From NCBI GenBank assembly GCA_903938815.1, contig CAJAES010000080.1, positions 55,386-119,385 of the forward strand: DNA of 64,000 nucleotides, written 5' to 3'. Below the pieces are notes generated by a model. That model was not told the origin of the DNA and did not search any database. It worked only from the letters and a program-made list of their open reading frames with translations. A program made the translations under genes and the position numbers. Shown here in pieces: positions 20,741 to 31,787 of this stretch; positions within the stretch are counted from its first letter, which is position 1, and each line of letters begins with the position of its first letter. Source of the stretch: an uncultured beta proteobacterium. GTDB taxonomy: Bacteria; Pseudomonadota; Gammaproteobacteria; Burkholderiales; Burkholderiaceae_C.

Positions 20741-21424
20741 ATGACCCCGCTCGCCCTCTTCGACCTCGACCACACCCTGCTCTCGGGTGACAGCGACGAC
20801 CTCTGGTGCCGCTTCCTCGTCGCCCACGGTCAACTGCCCGGGGAGCACCTGCAGCGCAACGCGGAGATGGACGCCGCCTACCGCACCGGCACGGTGTCGG
20901 TGGACGGGTTCTCGGCCTTCTACGTGGGTCAGCTCGCCGGCCGAAGCCCCGACGACTGGGCCCCCTGGCGCCAGCGTTTCATGGACGAGGAGATCCGGCC
21001 CCGCATCCCTGACGACGCACGGGCGCTGGTGGAGGAGCACAGGGCACTGGGCCACACCCTGGTGCTGACGACGGCCACGAACCGCGTCATCACCGAGCTC
21101 ACGGCGGCCGAGCTGGGTTTCCCGCACCTCATCGCCACCGAGGTCGAGATCCAGGGGGGCATCTACACCGGCCGCATCGCCGGCGTGCCGAACATGCGCG
21201 AAGGCAAGGTGGCGCGCCTGCTGGCGTGGCTGGCCGACCGGGGCCTGGACGAAGCAGCCCGGCGGGACGCCATGGCCGGCGCGTGGTTCTACAGCGACTC
21301 CGGAAACGACCTGCCCTTGCTCGGCGCGGTGGGGCAGGCGGTGGTCGTGGACCCCGACGAACGGCTGCTGGCCACGGCGCAGAGGCTGGGCTGGCCGGTT
21401 CGCCGTCTTCAGCGCGGCGCATAG
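20741..21424 (+). CDS. HAD-superfamily (subfamily IB) phosphatase, SerB-like
   Basis: A 228-residue hydrolase with the nucleophile motif LFDLDHTLL (Asp in DxDxT), motif II VLTTATN, and motifs III/IV in GKVARLLAW and YSDSGNDLPLL. It is like phosphoserine-phosphatase relatives of the HAD-IB type. The start at 20741 follows ACGGAGG. It is last in the AEP/eut operon, so a phosphomonoester related to ethanolamine, such as phosphoethanolamine, is a possible substrate (inference). A housekeeping phosphatase is equally possible. Confidence 0.85.
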   Translation: MTPLALFDLDHTLLSGDSDDLWCRFLVAHGQLPGEHLQRNAEMDAAYRTGTVSVDGFSAFYVGQLAGRSPDDWAPWRQRFMDEEIRPRIPDDARALVEEHRALGHTLVLTTATNRVITELTAAELGFPHLIATEVEIQGGIYTGRIAGVPNMREGKVARLLAWLADRGLDEAARRDAMAGAWFYSDSGNDLPLLGAVGQAVVVDPDERLLATAQRLGWPVRRLQRGA

Positions 21425-21677
21425 TGCAGGGGCGGCCACCTGCGGGGCCGTCAGGGGCAGGCACCAAAACCGGCCCTGAGCCAGGCGCCAGACCCGGCAC
21501 CAAACCCGGCACCAAACCCGGAACTAAACCCGAATTTCCGGCGTTTGCCGAATGACATCGCCACAAGTAAGGATAGATTCGGGGGATGCCTGAGCCGCCG
21601 GCCCCGGGAATGCCCGCTGCCTGCAGTCACGTTCGTACCTTTCCGCACCCGTCCGTATCCGTTCCGCACCCACCGCC
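21425..21677. other. intergenic region with a 12-bp tandem repeat
   Basis: Between about 21460 and 21531 there are imperfect copies of GGCACCAAACCC. No convincing open frame or terminator was seen. The remainder is the leader of the HD-GYP gene, and no strong promoter could be assigned. Confidence 0.5.
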
Positions 21678-23309
21678 ATGCAGCCTCCGACAAGCGGCAG
21701 CGACCTCCGGCACGATGCCGAATGGCTTCGCTCCGGGGAACACATCAACGCCGCCATCTGCCTGGCGCTGCTGATGACCATCGGCGCGGTGGCGGTGTTC
21801 GGCGATCAGCCCCTGCACCGGATGCCCACCATCTGGGCGGCTGCCGCCGTGATTCTCGTCAGCGGTGCCGAGTGGTGGAGTTCCAGGATGCGCCAGCGCC
21901 TGCTGGCGGGGGGCATCCTGATGCCGGTGGCAGGCCTGTCGGCGGCCTTGCTCGCCATGGCGACCCGCACCCCCGAGGCGTTCGTCTGGGTCCTGGCCGG
22001 CATGGTCATCGTGTTCATGCGGCTTCCGCTGCGGGCGGCGCAGGTGCTGTCAGTGAGCGCGGTGCTGCTTTGCGCCACCCTGGGCTGGCTGCACTGGCGT
22101 CTCGACGTGATCGGCCTGGCGCGCATCCTGCTGTCGGGCCTGCTGTTCGTTCAGTTGCTGTCCGTCTTCTTCGGCACCAACCGCCGGATCTCGCGTGAAC
22201 TGGAGGAGTCCAGCCAGTTGCTGTCCTCGACCCTGCAGTCCATGGCGCAGGGTCTGGCCGTGGTCGGGCCCGACGGCCGGATCAAGCTGTTCAACGACAA
22301 GATGGCCACGATGCTGGAACTGCCGAAGGACCTGCTGGCCCGGGAGCCGCGGCTGCTGGATATCGCCAGGCTGCAGACCGAGCGCGGGGACTTCGGCGAG
22401 GATTTCTCCAATGTCCGGGGCGACGCGCGTGACTATGTCGCAGGCAAGGGCGATATCCAGGGCCCGAGCGTTCCGAGCACCTACACGCGCCGCACGCCGG
22501 ACGGCAGATACCTGGAGATGACCACGCTGCCGATGCCGTCGGGCGATGTCGTGCGCACCTACTCCGACGTGACGGCGCACGAGCAGATGAACGCGCAGCT
22601 TCAGGAACTGCTGCGCGAGTACGGCGACCTGCGCCGACGCGAGACGCAGCGTTCGCGCGAGAAGCTGATCGACGCCCTGTGCACGCTGTCCCAGTTTCGC
22701 GACCACGAGACCGGCCAGCACATCGTCCGTACCCAGCTGTACGTGCGGACACTCGCCGAGGCGCTGGCCGGAACAGGTCGTCATGGCGACGAACTGAGCC
22801 CCGGACACATCGACCTGATCGTCAAGGCAGCGCCCATGCACGACCTGGGCAAGATCGGCATCCCCGACCACACCCTGCTCAAGCCGGGCGGTCATACGCC
22901 TCAGGAGACGGCGTTGATGCGAACGCACGCCGCGATCGGCGAGTCGACCCTGCTGATCGTCGCCAAGGGGCAGAGCGCGCAGCAGTCGGTGCTCATGACG
23001 GCTGCACGAATCGCCGGCGGTCATCACGAGAACTGGGACGGCAGCGGCTATCCGCGCGGATTGAAGGGCCAGGACATTCCGCTGGAAGCCCGGCTGATGT
23101 CGCTCGCGGATGTGTACGACGCGCTGACCACGGCGCGCATGTACAAGCGCCCGTGGACGCACGAGGAAGCCAGCGCCGAGATCCATCGGCTGGAGGGGAT
23201 CAAGTTCGATCCCGAGGTGGTGGCCGCGTTCGACCTGCGGGCGGATGCCTTCCGGGAAATCGCCTGCTCGCTGCGCGACCCGGACGAGGGCAGCGGACCC
23301 GCCGCCTGA
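21678..23309 (+). CDS. membrane HD-GYP protein with PAS-like domain (putative c-di-GMP phosphodiesterase)
   Basis: A 543-residue protein. About six hydrophobic helices cover residues 25-165, followed by a PAS-like sensor (about 175-290: MAQGLAVVGPDGRIKLFNDKM) and an HD-GYP domain (about 315-525). The HD-GYP signatures HDLGKIGIPD and HHENWDGSGYP are intact, so cyclic-di-GMP hydrolysis is likely. It is a single gene with no partner nearby. ATG 21678 fits the predicted topology. Confidence 0.9.
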   Translation: MQPPTSGSDLRHDAEWLRSGEHINAAICLALLMTIGAVAVFGDQPLHRMPTIWAAAAVILVSGAEWWSSRMRQRLLAGGILMPVAGLSAALLAMATRTPEAFVWVLAGMVIVFMRLPLRAAQVLSVSAVLLCATLGWLHWRLDVIGLARILLSGLLFVQLLSVFFGTNRRISRELEESSQLLSSTLQSMAQGLAVVGPDGRIKLFNDKMATMLELPKDLLAREPRLLDIARLQTERGDFGEDFSNVRGDARDYVAGKGDIQGPSVPSTYTRRTPDGRYLEMTTLPMPSGDVVRTYSDVTAHEQMNAQLQELLREYGDLRRRETQRSREKLIDALCTLSQFRDHETGQHIVRTQLYVRTLAEALAGTGRHGDELSPGHIDLIVKAAPMHDLGKIGIPDHTLLKPGGHTPQETALMRTHAAIGESTLLIVAKGQSAQQSVLMTAARIAGGHHENWDGSGYPRGLKGQDIPLEARLMSLADVYDALTTARMYKRPWTHEEASAEIHRLEGIKFDPEVVAAFDLRADAFREIACSLRDPDEGSGPAA

Positions 23310-23349
23310 GTGGCGGCTGCATCGCCGTTGCCTTGCTTGCGGCGCCGGT

Positions 23350-23826
23350 TCAGCGGCCCGTGACGTACCGGTTCCCGTTGGCCTTGTAGGCCTGAACCGC
23401 CTTCTTCAGGTCGGTGAACTCCTCGCAGGGCAGGAAACAGGCCTTGTCCAGTGCCGTCAGGCGCTGTTCGGCGCGCGCCAGATCGCCCTTCATGAGGTAG
23501 AGCTCGCCGGAATACTCCAGCGCACCGCGGTGCTGCGGGTCGATTCGCAGCGCGTCGGTGTAGTGGCGCTCGGCCGAATCGAGATCGGGCGGCGACATCT
23601 TTCGCAGGCTGTAGCCCAGCAGGTTGTTCCAGTCGGCGCTGCGGGGCTCGTTGACGCGCCGCAGCGCCTGGACAGCGCCGCTCCAGTTCCTGGCGGCGAT
23701 CAGTGTCCGCGCTTCGCCCAGGCTGTCGCTGGGCGTGGCAGCGGGCGTCGTGTCAGCCGCGAGCGCGGGCCCGATCCAGAGGGCCAGGAAGGCGGAGCAG
23801 ACGAGTCGGCGGGTCTTGGGGTGCAT
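23350..23826 (-). CDS. small periplasmic TPR protein
   Basis: A 158-residue protein with an N-terminal signal peptide (LVCSAFLALWIGPALAADT) and at least two TPR-like helix pairs (SAERHYTDALRIDPQHRGALEYSG and adjoining residues). Cys-Phe-Leu-Pro-Cys near residue 130 may form a disulfide. TPR proteins mediate protein contacts, and no specific role can be given. It is convergent with the HD-GYP gene. Confidence 0.8.
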   Translation of the reverse strand: MHPKTRRLVCSAFLALWIGPALAADTTPAATPSDSLGEARTLIAARNWSGAVQALRRVNEPRSADWNNLLGYSLRKMSPPDLDSAERHYTDALRIDPQHRGALEYSGELYLMKGDLARAEQRLTALDKACFLPCEEFTDLKKAVQAYKANGNRYVTGR

Positions 23827-23994
23827 GGCGGGCGTCCTGTCGGTGTTGGGGCAACTCCACGCGGAGCATGCCTCATGCGTATACGCGTCTGCACCCCATG
23901 GTCTTGCCTGCGGCCAAAAACATCGTGTTGCATGGGTCTGGCCTGTTGGCCCTAGGCTGCACCTCCCACGCGAACATGCTCCGCCCCCGACCCG

Positions 23995-24690
23995 ATGTTT
24001 CTTCGATCCCGCTCTTCATCGCTCAGTTTCGGCGACCGGCAACGACGTTCCCGCTGGCAACTGCCGGGCTGGTTCTGGCTGATCCTGGGCGGCGTCGCCG
24101 CAGGGGCGGGCGGGGTGCTGTACCTGCAGGAACAGGTCCTGCCGCCTCGGCTGTCGCCCGAGGATTCGGCACGGCTGACCGCCGCGTTCGGCCAGGCGGA
24201 CGCCGACCGCGCGCGCCTGACCGCTGAACTCGGCCAGAAGAACACAAACCTGGAGGCCGCGCTCGCCGAAGGCAAGGCGCTCGGCGCCGAACTCGCGGGC
24301 AGCCGGGCCGCAGTGACGCGCCTGCGGGACGATCTGGCGAGTGTCATCGACGCCCTGCCGCCAGACCCTCGCGGCGGCCCCGTGGCCGTGCGGGCGGCAC
24401 GCTTCTCGGCCACGGGCGCTGAGCTGGCCTACGAGGTGGTCCTGAGCCGTGAGCGTGCCACCGGCAAGCCCCTGGCCGGCGTGATGCAACTGGTCGTGAC
24501 GGGCGCCTCGACCCGGACGAACGAGACATCGGCCACGCTGAAGCCGGTTTCGATCAGCCTGGGCAGCCAGGAGGTGATGCGCGGGCGCCTGCCCCTGCCG
24601 GAAGGCTTTCGCCCGCAGCAGGCCACGGTGAAGATCCTCGACAGGCCGGCGGGCCAGTTGCTGGGCTCCCGCGTGCTGGTGGTGCGATGA
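23995..24690 (+). CDS. membrane-anchored coiled-coil protein (DUF6776-like)
   Basis: A 231-residue protein with one membrane helix (about 23-45, GWFWLILGGVAAGAGGVLYL), a coiled coil (about 55-115) and a small beta-rich C-terminal domain (ISLGSQEVMRGRLPLPEGFRP). The pattern fits a family of unknown function found in betaproteobacteria. Its stop overlaps the next start (ATGA), so the two are co-translated and probably act together at the envelope. Confidence 0.75.
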   Translation: MFLRSRSSSLSFGDRQRRSRWQLPGWFWLILGGVAAGAGGVLYLQEQVLPPRLSPEDSARLTAAFGQADADRARLTAELGQKNTNLEAALAEGKALGAELAGSRAAVTRLRDDLASVIDALPPDPRGGPVAVRAARFSATGAELAYEVVLSRERATGKPLAGVMQLVVTGASTRTNETSATLKPVSISLGSQEVMRGRLPLPEGFRPQQATVKILDRPAGQLLGSRVLVVR

Positions 24691-25334
24691 GCATGCGCGC
24701 GCCATGGCTGGCCGCGTCGGCGCCGACGCGGACTCCGACGCGGTTGCCGACGCTGGCGCTGTTGCTGGTAATGTTGCTGGTGCTTGCCGGCTGTGCGGGC
24801 ATCCTCCCGCCGCAGCCCGCGCCCGGGACGGCGCCCCGGCCCGCGACCGGAGCCGGGACGGTTCCCGGTACCGTACCGGCGCCCGGGTCGGCGGCCGGGT
24901 CGGCAACTGCGCCCGCACCCGCCCCCAGCCTGCAGCAGAAGGCGGCCCTGGCCGAGGGGTTCGCCGTCGAGCAGCGCTGGCTGGACTCGTGGTTCCGCGG
25001 CACGCCGGTGGTGATCTCGCGGCCTTCGGACCTGCTGCTGTCGGTCGAGGTGCCGCGGGAGTTCTGCTTCGACGCCGGGCGAAGCATCGTGAAACCCGCG
25101 CTCGCGGCCGTGCTCGACAAGGTGGCCGACAGCCTGCGCCGCAGGCCCGCGACCCACCTGGTGCTGCTGGCCGCACCGGCGGATGCGTCCGGCGGCGAGA
25201 CACTGGCCATGCAGCGCGCCGACCGCATCCATCGCTACCTGCGGGACCGCGGCGTGCGCACGTCCGGCATGAGCCGGCCCACGGCAACCTCGGTGGCGGC
25301 CGTGCAGTTGCGCATCGGGGCGACGCCGCCCTGA
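24687..25334 (+). CDS. OmpA-like lipoprotein
   Basis: A 215-residue protein with a lipoprotein signal (LLVMLLVLAGC), a Pro/Ala/Gly/Thr linker of repeated PGT/APG units, and a divergent OmpA C-terminal-like domain (FCFDAGRSIVKPALAAVLDKV then QRADRIHRYLRDRGV). It would sit in the outer membrane and contact peptidoglycan, although the usual Asp-Arg peptidoglycan motif is only partly kept. It is coupled to the coiled-coil gene before it. Confidence 0.75.
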   Translation: MSMRAPWLAASAPTRTPTRLPTLALLLVMLLVLAGCAGILPPQPAPGTAPRPATGAGTVPGTVPAPGSAAGSATAPAPAPSLQQKAALAEGFAVEQRWLDSWFRGTPVVISRPSDLLLSVEVPREFCFDAGRSIVKPALAAVLDKVADSLRRRPATHLVLLAAPADASGGETLAMQRADRIHRYLRDRGVRTSGMSRPTATSVAAVQLRIGATPP

Positions 25335-25359
25335 GCCGTCCGTGCCGTCGCCCCAGTCG

Positions 25360-26067
<708 letters not shown>

Positions 26068-26075
26068 CGCGCCCG

Positions 26076-27302
<1,227 letters not shown>

Positions 27303-27312
27303 GGGGCGGGAG

Positions 27313-28584
27313 TCAGCGGCCCATCGCGTTGCTCATGGCGGCGCCGGCGTCCTCGCCGCCGCCCCGGGCCGTGCGCAGCGCAGCACCTGCCTCCGTGTCG
27401 GCGCGCGCGCGCTTGCCAGGCTCGGGGCCCGGCCCCACCAGCACCAAGTCGCCGGCCGTCAGGCCGTCCAGCACCTCGGCGGCCTCGAGCGTGCGCAGGC
27501 CCAGGCGCAGCGCGCGCTCTTCCACCCGCCCGCCCCGCACCACGCGCACCGTGGCGGCGCTCGATGCGGGGTCGCCCGCGAGCGCCTGGATGGGCACGAC
27601 GAGCGCGCTCGCGCGCCGCCCGCTCTCCACCTGCACCGACAGCGTCATGTCCTCGCGCAGGAACACCGGCGCCTGCGGCATGGAGAGCTTGACCTCCACC
27701 GCGCCGCGCTGGGCATCGACCAGCGGTGCGATCACCTGCACCTGCGCCGCGAAGCGCTGGCCCGGGAAGGCATCGGCCACCACCGTTGCGGGCTGGCCGA
27801 TCTGCAGTTGCTCGAGGTAGCGCTCGTCGACCTGCCCCACCAGCTGCACCGGGCCGACGAGCGCCAGCGTGACGAGTGCGCGGCCGGGCTGGACGATCTG
27901 GCCGGGCTCGACGGCGCGCAGCAGCACGCGGGCATCGGCCGGCGCGGTGAGTACCGCCTGGTCCAGGCGCGCCTGGGCCAGGGTCGTACCGGATCGCGCC
28001 AGCGCAAGCTGGGCCTGGGCCTGGGCCACGTCCGTGCCCTGGTCTTCATTGGCCGCTCGCTGCGCGCCGGCGGCCGACTGCTGTGCCTGCGCCACGGCCA
28101 CGGCGCGGCGGGCTTCGTCCAGCCGCGCCTCGCTCACGAAGCCGCGCGCGACCAGATCCTGCGTGCGCCCGAGTTCGGCCTGCGCGGCCACCAGGACGGA
28201 ATCCGCCTGCGCCACGCCGGCGCGCGCGGTGGTGCGCCCGGTGCTGCGCAGGCCGGCCAGGCGCGCCTCGGCCTGCCGTTCAGCGGCGCGGGCCTGGGCC
28301 AGCGAGGCCAGCAGCTCCTCGCTCTCCAGCCGCACCAGCACATCGCCACGGCGCACCGAGGCGCCTTCGCGCACGGCCACGTCCTGCACCCGCCCGGTGA
28401 GCGTGCTGCCCACCTCCACGCGCGACGACGTGGCCACCCGGGCCGAGAAGAGCAGCGTGCGCACCAGAGGCGCCGCCCGCACCTCCACCGCAGGCACGGC
28501 GGGGGGGCGCAGGGCCCACCAGCCGATCAGGGCAGCCCCTGTGATGACGAGGGCTGCAAGCGTGACGATCCATCGGCGGGACAT
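27313..28584 (-). CDS. HlyD/MacA-type periplasmic adaptor
   Basis: About 423 residues: an N-terminal membrane anchor, a lipoyl-like domain split by a long coiled-coil hairpin (about 95-215, Ala/Gln/Arg-rich), and beta-barrel and membrane-proximal domains (APADARVLLRAVEPGQIV). It links the permease to an outer-membrane channel. The start at 28584 has GGAA upstream; GTG 28599 is possible. It is the first gene of this exporter operon. Confidence 0.88.
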   Translation of the reverse strand: MSRRWIVTLAALVITGAALIGWWALRPPAVPAVEVRAAPLVRTLLFSARVATSSRVEVGSTLTGRVQDVAVREGASVRRGDVLVRLESEELLASLAQARAAERQAEARLAGLRSTGRTTARAGVAQADSVLVAAQAELGRTQDLVARGFVSEARLDEARRAVAVAQAQQSAAGAQRAANEDQGTDVAQAQAQLALARSGTTLAQARLDQAVLTAPADARVLLRAVEPGQIVQPGRALVTLALVGPVQLVGQVDERYLEQLQIGQPATVVADAFPGQRFAAQVQVIAPLVDAQRGAVEVKLSMPQAPVFLREDMTLSVQVESGRRASALVVPIQALAGDPASSAATVRVVRGGRVEERALRLGLRTLEAAEVLDGLTAGDLVLVGPGPEPGKRARADTEAGAALRTARGGGEDAGAAMSNAMGR

Positions 28585-28632
28585 GCGCCATTGTTCCACC
28601 TGGACCTGTCAGGGGGCTGGCGCCCCGGCGTT

Positions 28633-29301
28633 TCAGTTCGTTGCGAAACAGTAAAGACGCCCCGAGCCGCCGGTGCGGATCAGCGCTTCCTGGCTGCAGC
28701 CGGCGGACTGGTGGGAGAAGTTCCAGGACTTCGCCCAGTTCTCGGGCAAGGGCCCGATGCGGTCGTGGTGCCCGACGATCGCCGAGCCTTCGCCGCTCTT
28801 CGTCCAGGCGCCGCAGGTGGTGTCGGTCTGAGGCGCGAAGGCGGTGCCGTCGGCGCGCGAGCCGGTGAGGATGTCGTGCTCGTTCGGCGTGTCGCCGCGT
28901 CCGCGGACCGGGTTGCCCTTCTCGTCCAGCGCGGTGGCCTTGCTGATGTTGTTGCCGTTGTGCAGATGCGCGAGGTCACGCGCGATGAGCTCGCCCTTGG
29001 CGTTGAACCAGGGGCCGCTGCCGATGCGGTCGCGCGCGTTCACGGCCGGCACGGCGGCCGTGGTGCCCGAGCCGAAGGTGGGCGGCACGCTGAGGTAGGC
29101 GCGCCAGGTCTTCGCACCTGCACCCGCGTTCGCGGCCAGTTTCTGGCACAGCGCATCGGCGCCCGCGAGGCCGCCCAGGTCGGCACCCTTGCCGCTGCCG
29201 GTGCTGCTGACGAAGAAGCTCATCGGGCCGGTGGCCGGCTGAGTGGCGCATGCCGCCAGGAGGACGACGGCGGATGCGGCCAGGGCCAGGGACTTGCGCA
29301 T
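28633..29301 (-). CDS. secreted lipoprotein with lectin-like domain
   Basis: A 222-residue protein with a lipoprotein signal (SLALAASAVVLLAACA). Its domain starts SFFVSSTGSGKGADLGGLAGADALCQKLA and ends with a Cys-containing AGCSQEALIRTGGSGRLYCFA, a pattern of the small bacterial endostatin/C-type-lectin-like family. Four Cys in the mature part probably pair. The ligand is unknown. It stands alone. Confidence 0.75.
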   Translation of the reverse strand: MRKSLALAASAVVLLAACATQPATGPMSFFVSSTGSGKGADLGGLAGADALCQKLAANAGAGAKTWRAYLSVPPTFGSGTTAAVPAVNARDRIGSGPWFNAKGELIARDLAHLHNGNNISKATALDEKGNPVRGRGDTPNEHDILTGSRADGTAFAPQTDTTCGAWTKSGEGSAIVGHHDRIGPLPENWAKSWNFSHQSAGCSQEALIRTGGSGRLYCFATN

Positions 29302-29416
29302 GTTCGGGTTCCTTCGCGGGGACAGTGGAGACAAGGAGCCTACGCGGCAAACCCGGCCTTCATTCCCGAGGGTGTTCCCTGATCCGGAACGGCGCTGCCC
29401 GACCTGGATGCACCAC

Positions 29417-30406
29417 TCAGGCCAGCCGCAAACGCAGCCGGCTCACGAAACGCCGAGGCAGGCCCGTGATCGGGTCGTCGAACGCCAGCTCGCGCGCCAG
29501 AAGCTGCAGCGGGTTGCCGTAATCGGGCACGGCGTCGGGCGCGGGCGCGGGCCACAACCGGGGGTAGATGCGATCGCCCTCGATGGGCAGGCCCAGCGCG
29601 TCCATGTGGGCGCGCAGCTGGTGCTTGCGGCCCGTGAGGGGCGTCAGGCGGTAGTGCGCCAGCTCGGTGGTCGCGGTGGTCGCGGTGGTCGCGGTCGTGG
29701 TGGGGGTGATGGCGGTAGCGCCATCCGCCGAAGGCCCCAGGCGGCGGATCAGCTCGATGTGCGTCTGGGCATTGGGCTCGCCCGCCACGGTGCGCATCTG
29801 CATGAAATCCTCGCCGGGCGGCTCCTCCAGCCGGCTGCGGTACGTGAGCGGCAGGGCCAGGTCGCCGCGCCAGGGCGCCACGGCCTCGTAGACCTTGCGC
29901 ACCTGCCGCTCGCGCAGCAGCGAGTGGTAGGCGTGGCGTGCAGCCGGCTGCACGGTGAACATCAGCACGCCCGCAGTCTCCAGGTCGAGCCGGTGCACGG
30001 GCACCAGGGTCTCGATGCTCAAGGCGCGCTTCAGGCGCACGAGCACCGTTTCCTGCAGGTAGCGGCCACCGGGCGTCACCGGCAGGAAGTGCGGCTTGTC
30101 GACCACGACCAGGTGTTCGTCGCGGTGCAGCAGTTCCACCTCGAAGGGAACGCGCGGCTCGGGCGGCAGGCTGCGCCAGTACCAGAGCACCGCGCCCGGC
30201 ACGAACGGCGCATCCGCCGGCACCGGGCTGCCGGCACTGTCGAGCACGTCGCCCTGCGCCATGCGCAGTCGCCAGTCGCGGCCTGCCGGCAGCCGCGCGC
30301 TCAGGAAGTCAGCCATCGACGGCCACGGCCCGCCACTGGCAGCAATGCGGCTGGCGCCGACGCCGTCGCGCATCGGCGGCGTCCAGGCCGCGCGCGGGCG
30401 GGTCAT
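29417..30406 (-). CDS. RluA-family pseudouridine synthase
   Basis: A 329-residue RNA pseudouridine synthase with the catalytic Asp in VHRLDLETAG and the C-terminal LTGRKHQLRAHM segment. An insertion TPTTTATTATTATTE near residue 240 comes from a 9-bp tandem repeat (GGTCGCGGT on the plus strand, about 29666-29712) in a surface region. The domain lacks an S4 N-terminus. The RNA target is unassigned. It lies 7 bases after trhO. Confidence 0.9.
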   Translation of the reverse strand: MTRPRAAWTPPMRDGVGASRIAASGGPWPSMADFLSARLPAGRDWRLRMAQGDVLDSAGSPVPADAPFVPGAVLWYWRSLPPEPRVPFEVELLHRDEHLVVVDKPHFLPVTPGGRYLQETVLVRLKRALSIETLVPVHRLDLETAGVLMFTVQPAARHAYHSLLRERQVRKVYEAVAPWRGDLALPLTYRSRLEEPPGEDFMQMRTVAGEPNAQTHIELIRRLGPSADGATAITPTTTATTATTATTELAHYRLTPLTGRKHQLRAHMDALGLPIEGDRIYPRLWPAPAPDAVPDYGNPLQLLARELAFDDPITGLPRRFVSRLRLRLA

Positions 30407-30413
30407 CCGCGGC

Positions 30414-31256
30414 TCACTCGAACTGGTCGAGCCGCCGGGCGCGCTCGAGCCGCCAGGCCTCGCCGGGGTCGGCGGCGTCGTACACCTGCTCCGCGGCGGT
30501 GGGCGTCTCGGCCAGGTGCGTGTCCAGCGCGATGCGCTTGTCGAAGACGAAGCACTCGCCCAACCAGTCGCGGTCGGCGTCGTCCAGCTGCTGGAAGTAG
30601 TTGAGGATGCCGCCCTCGAGCTGCATCACCTCCAGGCCCAGGCTGCGCAGCCAGGGCGCGGTCTTGTCGCAGCGGATGCCGCCGGTGCAGTACATGGCCA
30701 CCGGCCGCCCCTGGGCGCGCCACTCGGGCGCGTGCGCCTGCACCCAGCTCACCAGGTCGCTGAAACGGCGCACCCCGGGGTCGGCCGCGCCGCGGAAGTG
30801 GCCCAGGCGATATTCGAAGTGGTTGCGGTTGTCCAGCAGCACCACGTCGTCGCGGGCCAGCAGTTCGCGCCAGGCCTGGGGCGACACATGCGTGCCGTCG
30901 GTCTCGTCCGGCAGCGGCAGCCCTTCGGCGCCGGGCAGCGCCAGCGCCACGATCTCGGGCTTCACGACGACCTTGAGCTTGCCGAAGGGCGCCGTGACGC
31001 AGCCGCTGCGCTTGAAGGCCATGCCGGCCAGCGCGCCGCCCAGCAGGGCCGGCTGCTGCAGCGCAGCCTCGAAGGCATGCACCGCCGCCGTCTCGCCCGA
31101 CACCGCGCCATTGATGCCCTCGCCAGCCACCAGGATGCTGCCGTGCAGCCCGCGGGCCAGCCCCTTGATCGCCTCGGCGAAGGCGGCCGGGTCGGCCACG
31201 GGGGTGAAGCGGTAGAAGGCGGTGTGAAGCAGCGCGGGCCGGTCGTTCGGGTTCAT
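30414..31256 (-). CDS. trhO: tRNA uridine 5-hydroxylase (rhodanese domain)
   Basis: A 280-residue TrhO/YceA protein that helps form 5-hydroxyuridine at tRNA position 34. It has an N-terminal ferredoxin-like domain (ILVAGEGINGAVSG) and a rhodanese domain with the catalytic Cys in MYCTGGIRCDK. The start at 31256 matches the family (FYRFTPV.DP). It is adjacent to the pseudouridine synthase, making a two-gene RNA-modification operon. Confidence 0.93.
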   Translation of the reverse strand: MNPNDRPALLHTAFYRFTPVADPAAFAEAIKGLARGLHGSILVAGEGINGAVSGETAAVHAFEAALQQPALLGGALAGMAFKRSGCVTAPFGKLKVVVKPEIVALALPGAEGLPLPDETDGTHVSPQAWRELLARDDVVLLDNRNHFEYRLGHFRGAADPGVRRFSDLVSWVQAHAPEWRAQGRPVAMYCTGGIRCDKTAPWLRSLGLEVMQLEGGILNYFQQLDDADRDWLGECFVFDKRIALDTHLAETPTAAEQVYDAADPGEAWRLERARRLDQFE

Positions 31257-31352
31257 GGCCTGATTTTCGCAGGCGCCGGGCGTGGGTGCGGCAGCGTACG
31301 GTGCGGCGTCGCGTGCGGCGCAATCATCCCGGCTCAATCAGGAGCCCCACCG

Positions 31353-31778
31353 ATGAGCTTGAACCCCACGCGCCGCCGCTTCGTGATGCTGGCGCCCTTC
31401 GCGGGCATGACCGCGCTCGCCGCCTGCTCGCGTCCGGAGCCCCCGACGCCCGCCCAGATGCCTGTGCCGACGCCGTTGCCGATGCCCGTGACGCCGTCCT
31501 CGCCGACCGCACAGGAGCCCACCACGGCGCCCGCGCCCACCACGGCCAACCTGCCCATCGTGGACGCGCAGGAAGCCAAGGCGCTCTCGTTCGGCTATGT
31601 CGCCATCGCGTCGAATGCGGACAAGGCCAGGTTCCCGATGTTCGTGGCCGGGAGCGCATGCAGCAACTGCGCGCTGTACCAGGGAGCCGCAGGGGAAACC
31701 CACGGCCCCTGCGCCATCTTCATCGGCCAGCGCGTGGCCAGCGCCGGCTGGTGCAGCGCCTGGGCGAAGAAGGCCTGA
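31353..31778 (+). CDS. high-potential iron-sulfur protein (HiPIP), Tat-exported
   Basis: A 141-residue protein. A twin-arginine signal (TRRRFVMLAPFAG) is followed by a long Pro/Thr linker and a HiPIP domain with four cluster Cys: CSNC, GPC and GWC. HiPIPs carry electrons in the periplasm, often to reaction centres or oxidases. An AAC at the end of the signal could also make it a lipoprotein. AGGAG lies upstream of ATG 31353. Confidence 0.9.
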   Translation: MSLNPTRRRFVMLAPFAGMTALAACSRPEPPTPAQMPVPTPLPMPVTPSSPTAQEPTTAPAPTTANLPIVDAQEAKALSFGYVAIASNADKARFPMFVAGSACSNCALYQGAAGETHGPCAIFIGQRVASAGWCSAWAKKA

Positions 31779-31787
31779 CCCGATGCG

